This document shows, one piece after another, positions 5,045-7,907 of a stretch of DNA of 7,907 nucleotides. Both the position numbers and the translations under genes were made by a program. Each line of letters starts with the position of its first letter. The first letter of the stretch is position 1. Location of the stretch: the NCBI GenBank assembly GCA_030145595.1, contig JAQYVG010000159.1, positions 1-7,907 on the forward strand. Direction: 5' to 3'. The stretch is from Desulfobacterales bacterium (GTDB lineage: Bacteria; Desulfobacterota; Desulfobacteria; Desulfobacterales; UBA11574). A model generated the notes under the pieces. It did no database searches, was not told where the DNA came from, and worked only from the letters and a program-made list of their open reading frames with translations.

Positions 5045-6169
5045 TCATATTGATAATGTTTTTTTCAGCCATTTTTTAAAAATAATATCCTGGATGTTAT
5101 AATTCCCGTTTTTTACAATTATTTCTTTTTTTATGAGACTTGACAGGGCTTTTGAAACCAACGAGCCGGTTTTTAAGTTAACCGATTTTAAAGCGTCAGC
5201 ATTAAAAAGGTTTGATCCGTCATTCAGTAAAATCAATTTTAATGTTTTCTTTTGATTGATACTTAAGGTTTCCCATAACACGGTGTGTTCCGGACTTCTT
5301 TTTTCTATGATGGAATATTCTATTTTTTTAATAGTTTCAGGAGAAAATCCTTTTTTTACCGGTTCTTCCCAAAGGTGAAACAAAAAGTTCTGGATATACA
5401 TTGGATGATTTTCAAATCGAGCTACAATTTTTTCGATTGACTCGGCATCGAGATGAACGTTTTTCTTCCTGAATAGATTCTGGACCCAGGGTATGTAATG
5501 TTTTGTTTCAATTTTATCTAAAGGAAAACTGTCTGCCAATTTATAGAATGCCCGCTTGGTTGAATTAAACATTTCGGTTATTAGATGTTGCCGACTACCT
5601 GAAAAGATATAACAGATATTTGAGTGTTGCTGAATAAATGAGCGCAGTCTTTTTTCAAAACCCTCCTCTGAATAATTGGCAACTTCCTGGAATTCATCGA
5701 AAGCGATAACCAGTTTACGCTTTTGTGAATATTTTGAAAGAATATTCATCAGCTCCTCTAGGAATATTTTTTCATTAACCGCTTCAAAGGACGGTGAGAC
5801 AGAAGTGGCCCCTGTGGCCGGATCCAGACTTAAATTCAGTTTGACATTCTTTAAGGCTGTACTGACAGATTTCAGAAGTTTATTAAGATTTGATTCCAGT
5901 TGATTTAAGCTTTGAAAGGTTTTGGTAATAAAATCCTTTTCAGATATAGTTCCATACAACTCAACATGCATCGTATCGATATTGAGTTTTTTCCCCTTAA
6001 TATTACGTATAGCCTGGTGTATTAATGAGCTTTTACCATATCTTCGATGAGAATATAAAAGCACATTCTGAGATCCTTTTATATATTTGAGCAGCTCAGA
6101 CAGTTCTTTCTCGCGGTTGCAAAAAGACTCCCCGGTAACATAGTTGCTGTAGGCAAATGGATTTTGCAT
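5045..6169 (-). CDS. AAA/STAND-like ATPase (PF01637 ATPase_2 type), function unknown
   Basis: A 374-aa cytoplasmic P-loop ATPase. It starts MQNPFAYSNYVTGESFCNRE, the short N-terminal pattern (NPF...G..F..R) common to this family. Walker A is SHRRYGKSS (residues 40-48; G45, K46, S47). Walker B is KLVIAFDEFQE (152-162; D158, E159). A sensor-like strand, YIFSGSRQHL, lies at 187-196. The C-terminal third (about 300-370) looks like a winged helix (GSLVSKALSSLIKKEIIVKNGNY), as usual for the archaeal-type ATPase_2 group. The ATG at 6169 has AGGTG about 5-6 nt upstream. The gene stands alone, with its own strong promoter and palindromes, and converges on the decayed ATPase remnant. The regions after Walker A and around the sensor look intact, so I expect an active protein. 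Its target is unknown; a mobile-element or defence role would be speculation. Confidence 0.85.
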   Translation of the reverse strand: MQNPFAYSNYVTGESFCNREKELSELLKYIKGSQNVLLYSHRRYGKSSLIHQAIRNIKGKKLNIDTMHVELYGTISEKDFITKTFQSLNQLESNLNKLLKSVSTALKNVKLNLSLDPATGATSVSPSFEAVNEKIFLEELMNILSKYSQKRKLVIAFDEFQEVANYSEEGFEKRLRSFIQQHSNICYIFSGSRQHLITEMFNSTKRAFYKLADSFPLDKIETKHYIPWVQNLFRKKNVHLDAESIEKIVARFENHPMYIQNFLFHLWEEPVKKGFSPETIKKIEYSIIEKRSPEHTVLWETLSINQKKTLKLILLNDGSNLFNADALKSVNLKTGSLVSKALSSLIKKEIIVKNGNYNIQDIIFKKWLKKTLSI

Positions 6170-6182
6170 ATTTCACCTCATG

Positions 6183-6214
6183 GTGTACTTCGTCTAGTGT
6201 ATTATTAATTACAC
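6183..6214. promoter_or_regulatory. GTGTA half-sites in the leader of the 374-aa ATPase gene
   Basis: GTGTATT (6197-6203) and ATTACAC (6208-6214) form an inverted repeat with GTGTA/TACAC arms 8 bp apart. GTGTACT (6183-6189) is a further half-site next to the ribosome binding site. They share the half-site of the palindrome in the promoter at 6246-6264, so a single regulator could bind several positions. Confidence 0.5.
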
Positions 6215-6240
6215 ACTTATATTTAAACCATTTAAGATAA

Positions 6241-6269
6241 ATTAAAATACACTCTTGGTGTATTGTCAA
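6241..6269 (-). promoter_or_regulatory. strong promoter with palindromic operator for the 374-aa ATPase gene
   Basis: On the minus strand a perfect TTGACA (6269-6264) is followed after exactly 17 bp by TTTAAT (6246-6241), one base from consensus. The spacer is filled by a perfect palindrome, AATACAC-N5-GTGTATT (6246-6264), touching both boxes. A protein bound there would block RNA polymerase directly. The predicted leader is about 65 nt. Confidence 0.7.
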
Positions 6270-6512
6270 GCGAAAATTGCGGAAAAGTTGAGGGGCAATC
6301 ATCCGGGATAAGGTGTGGCAAACATATTGCCTAAATTCTGCAATTGTCGAGGATGCCGGTCGTAAGATCCCGTACTAGCGGGGAGATACAATGCATCTGG
6401 TGTGAAGCTGACCCCCTTGTTTTCATATGGAGATGGCTTCAGCTTCAATTATTTTCATGAAAAGAAAAAAAGTAGCAACTTAATATGTTAAGATGTCCCC
6501 CAGATCTGCCGG
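6270..6512. other. spacer between ATPase promoter and vapC, no recognised gene
   Basis: There is no supported reading frame. The segment has a perfect 9-bp inverted repeat, TGAAGCTGA (6403-6411) with TCAGCTTCA (6439-6447), around a 27-nt loop, and a 12-bp palindrome TTTTCATGAAAA (6452-6463). For minus-strand vapC transcripts, a weak CTTAA/TTAAG hairpin (6479-6492) precedes a T run (complement of 6464-6470); the distance is too great for a classical terminator. Confidence 0.35.
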
Positions 6513-6941
6513 TCAGGAAAGGGGGTTACTCCACTTTAGCTTGGGAAAACGAGCGAAGTCGGAATCGGTAGAGGCCAACTCGCAACCATGTTCAATGGCA
6601 AGAGCTGCCAGATGCGCGTCTGTAACCAGATTGGCGCTAGCCTGCCCATCCGTGAGCATCTGCTGAAATACAGTCCAATGTCGTTCGGTCGGACGAACGA
6701 CTCTTGTACAAGGTTGGTCCAACCAGCTCTGCACACGGGCAAGGGCTTGTTCGAGGGAGAGCGGGTGCTCGAAGACCCGAGGATTGGTCGCTATCCGAAT
6801 AAATGCGGACAGAACTGTCCAGCACAGGCAAACAGTTTCAGTCTGGGAGAGCCGGCCATCCCACCATTCACGCGCCTGTTGGTTGCGTGGGTGAAGCGAG
6901 TCTTCCGCATACAAGAGAATATTGGCATCGACGAGAATCAA
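6513..6941 (-). CDS. vapC: VapC-type PIN-domain toxin ribonuclease
   Basis: A 142-aa PIN-domain protein, the usual VapC length, expected to be a Mg2+-dependent endoribonuclease that inhibits translation when free of its antitoxin. Acidic residues fit the PIN active site: D5 in ILVDANILLYA, D108 in LVTDAHLAALA, and D126/D128 in ASTDSDFARF. The central segment LSAFIRIATNPRVF (44-57) matches the VapC subgroup in which this motif replaces the common Glu-containing one. The C terminus, FPKLKWSNPL, is also typical. The start is TTG (6941-6939), in the four-base overlap TTGA with the vapB stop. GAGGA inside the vapB end lies 6 nt upstream and supports it; no ATG is available near the first conserved Asp. 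It is translationally coupled to vapB. Confidence 0.92.
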   Translation of the reverse strand: MILVDANILLYAEDSLHPRNQQAREWWDGRLSQTETVCLCWTVLSAFIRIATNPRVFEHPLSLEQALARVQSWLDQPCTRVVRPTERHWTVFQQMLTDGQASANLVTDAHLAALAIEHGCELASTDSDFARFPKLKWSNPLS

Positions 6942-7183
6942 CGGGAATCCTCGCCTTCAATTTGGGCCAGCAATTCCTGGATGTTATCTATATTACGGCC
7001 GGATCGAAGGCCCATTGCATGAGGTTCTGTTTTGTAACGCCGATACTTGGCAGGTTGTTCTACATGGTCCAAGCCGGCCCGCAGAGCTTCGTTGACAACC
7101 GTTTTAAATGGTGTGCGCAATTTGGCCGCAAGGGATCTTGCCCGCTCCAAGACATCATCATCTATTGAAAGTGTCGTTCTCAT
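6938..7183 (-). CDS. vapB: VapB-type ribbon-helix-helix antitoxin
   Basis: An 81-aa antitoxin that should bind DNA through its N-terminal ribbon-helix-helix and neutralise the adjacent VapC with its C-terminal tail. MRTTLSIDDDVLERARSLAA (1-20) plus the following helix (about 27-40) is the RHH dimer unit. YRRYKTEPHAMGLRSGRNIDNI (47-68) and ELLAQIEGED (70-79) match the toxin-binding tail of this VapB family. The stop overlaps the vapC start by four bases. There is no Shine-Dalgarno before the ATG at 7183, and the -10 box lies only 6 nt upstream, so a leaderless message is predicted. The upstream palindromes suggest autorepression by the VapBC complex. Confidence 0.92.
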   Translation of the reverse strand: MRTTLSIDDDVLERARSLAAKLRTPFKTVVNEALRAGLDHVEQPAKYRRYKTEPHAMGLRSGRNIDNIQELLAQIEGEDSR

Positions 7184-7217
7184 GATGTCATCATATCATC
7201 ATTTGAAATGATGTCAA
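7182..7217 (-). promoter_or_regulatory. vapBC promoter with two palindromic operators
   Basis: On the minus strand TTGACA (7217-7212), a 16-bp spacer and TATGAT (7195-7190) form a near-consensus promoter. A perfect 17-bp palindrome, CATCATTTGAAATGATG (7197-7213), occupies the spacer. A second, ATGATG-T-CATCAT (7182-7194), spans the -10 box and the vapB start codon. Both contain CATCAT/ATGATG half-sites. Transcription should start at or within a base or so of the vapB ATG. Confidence 0.75.
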
Positions 7218-7318
7218 GGCATCACTTGTGCTTTGGGACGAACGTTTTCGCTCAATTGGGGTTCTACTTTTGGGGTTATACTTTGGAAATGGGTTGCGAT
7301 GACGGAAAAGGCTGAGTG

Positions 7319-7423
7319 TCATTTTGCCCAATTATCGATTATTAAGTTCGGTATTCGAATAAACTCTTTTTCGTTGTTGGTGACCAGAGTACAGGCGAGC
7401 GAAAGTGGACTTTGCGGGGTCAT
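7319..7423 (-). pseudogene. C-terminal remnant of a second VapC/PIN toxin
   Basis: On the minus strand a 34-codon frame ends SLACTLVTNNEKEF followed by IRIPNLIIDNWAK and TGA (7321-7319). The pattern LTLVTNN-(5-6)-F-R-(V/I)-P-(G/N)-L-x-(I/V)-(E/D)-NW is the hallmark C terminus of a common VapC subfamily and includes the Asn-rich active-site turn. The upstream frame stays open through 7500 but shows no PIN N terminus or DLLIAAHA-type helix, so only about 27 residues (about 7400-7322) are recognisable. It differs from the C terminus of the intact VapC at 6513-6941, so it is not a simple duplication. No partner antitoxin is visible. Confidence 0.65.
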
Positions 7424-7507
7424 ACAATTTAACCATTTTTTGATGCTATCTAAGCTATCGATTACGCTCCCAAGATAGCCAAAAGAAGGAAACGGTTGAA
7501 AAACAGA
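7424..7507. other. short spacer before the DUF4143-type ATPase gene
   Basis: It contains a perfect 7-bp inverted repeat, GCTATCT (7444-7450) with AGATAGC (7473-7479), and no recognised gene. Part may be decayed sequence upstream of the VapC remnant. Between the vapB promoter and the remnant (7218-7318) I also see nothing. Confidence 0.3.
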
Positions 7508-7543
7508 TTGACATTAGGGTTTATTTGGAGGTAGACTCCAAAT
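7508..7543 (+). promoter_or_regulatory. promoter and RBS hairpin/operator of the DUF4143-type ATPase gene
   Basis: TTGACA (7508-7513) is followed at 18 bp by TAGACT (7532-7537), a four-of-six -10 match. A perfect inverted repeat, ATTTGGAG (7523-7530) - GTAGA - CTCCAAAT (7536-7543), ends exactly at the base before the ATG and includes the only Shine-Dalgarno (GGAGGT, 7527-7532). It could be an RNA hairpin hiding the ribosome binding site or a DNA operator. Confidence 0.5.
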
Positions 7544-7907
7544 ATGAAACAACCTGATCCACCCATACCCCGACCACGGCTATTGGACCGCACCCTTCAA
7601 TATATAGAAGAAGCGCCAGTTACCGTGCTGCTGGGCGCCCGCCAGACCGGGAAAACTACCCTTTCGCAAATGGCGGCACGCTCTGTTATCAAAAACAGAG
7701 GTATGAACGTCCACACGTTCGACCTTGAGCGTGCCGCATCGCGCGCCGCGCTTTCAACCCCGGAAATTACGCTCGAAGGTTTAAAGGGCCTGATCATCAT
7801 CGACGAAATCCAGCGTCTACCGCAGCTTTTTGAAACATTGCGTCCTCTGACCGACAGGCCGGAAACACCCGCTTGTTTCCTGGTATTGGGCAGTGCCTCA
7901 CCGGGGC
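7544..7907 (+). CDS. DUF4143-type AAA_14 ATPase, 3' end outside window
   Basis: The first 121 residues of a P-loop ATPase of the AAA_14/DUF4143 group, which usually has about 380-420 residues with a C-terminal DUF4143 domain beyond this window. After PRPRLLDRTLQYIEEAP comes Walker A, GARQTGKTTL (31-40). Walker B is LIIIDEIQRLP (83-93; D87, E88). The sensor strand FLVLGSASPG (112-121) is a signature of the group and ends at the window edge. The ATG at 7544 has GGAGGT 11 nt upstream. Codon use is visibly more GC-rich than in the 374-aa ATPase gene, suggesting a separate origin. Genes of this group are common in accessory regions and their function is poorly known. Confidence 0.9.
   Translation, partial: MKQPDPPIPRPRLLDRTLQYIEEAPVTVLLGARQTGKTTLSQMAARSVIKNRGMNVHTFDLERAASRAALSTPEITLEGLKGLIIIDEIQRLPQLFETLRPLTDRPETPACFLVLGSASPG

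Noticed and set aside
4876..5079. A 67-aa plus-strand ORF starting at GTG
   Set aside because: The GTG is an internal Val codon of the P-loop of the decayed AAA+ gene, and the tail after about 5001 is unrelated sequence overlapping the convergent gene.
6403..6447. Inverted repeat TGAAGCTGA / TCAGCTTCA as a possible insertion sequence end
   Set aside because: No transposase, no second terminus and no target duplication are visible, so it is left as an unexplained hairpin.
6588..7022. Plus-strand ORFs opposite vapC/vapB (144 aa and 121 aa)
   Set aside because: They are antisense shadows of the GC-richer vapBC genes with no family features or ribosome binding site.
7233..7478. Plus-strand ORF of 81 aa
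   Set aside because: It is antisense to the VapC remnant and its peptide looks random; the minus-strand reading is the meaningful one.

Overview
The window looks like a chromosomal segment of a sulfate-reducer-like Desulfobacterota bacterium (Desulfobacteraceae type). This is inferred from AT-leaning intergenic DNA rich in short palindromic repeats, a trkA-trkH pair, and a tRNA locus followed by toxin-antitoxin and orphan ATPase genes. No single marker fixes the taxon.

Layout. (1) Positions 1-648 hold the 3' part of an EcfT/CbiQ-type membrane subunit of an ECF vitamin or metal transporter, cut by the left edge. (2) Positions 649-1079 are non-coding and carry a MITE-like hairpin element (651-806) and a short dispersed hairpin repeat that ends at the trkA ribosome binding site. 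(3) Positions 1080-3893 are a tight trkA-trkH operon: a TTG-started TrkA of 454 aa with the GTG start of a 482-aa TrkH directly after its stop. Together they form a K+ uptake system. (4) Positions 3894-4143 are a repeat-rich spacer. (5) Positions 4144-4526 are a tRNA-Lys(TTT)/tRNA-Glu(TTC) unit with a -35 box and two intrinsic terminators. An exact 20-bp copy of the tRNA-Glu 3' end, CCA included, lies 132 bp downstream. This looks like the scar of a site-specific integration.

From about 4690 to the right edge the content is accessory: a frameshifted remnant of one AAA+ ATPase family (plus strand); an intact 374-aa PF01637-like ATPase (minus strand) with a strong promoter whose spacer is a palindrome; a vapBC toxin-antitoxin pair (minus strand) whose promoter geometry predicts a leaderless vapB mRNA; the C-terminal remnant of a second, different vapC; and the 5' part of a DUF4143-type ATPase (plus strand) whose Shine-Dalgarno lies inside a perfect 8-bp hairpin. 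The mixture of intact, decayed and autoregulated small modules next to a disturbed tRNA 3' end fits a genomic-island margin. No integrase, CRISPR array or complete insertion sequence is visible.

I do not see convincing evidence for a wholly new multi-gene system. The most informative signals are the tRNA-Glu att-like duplication, the three compact promoters with palindromes at the polymerase contact zone, and the two broken genes.
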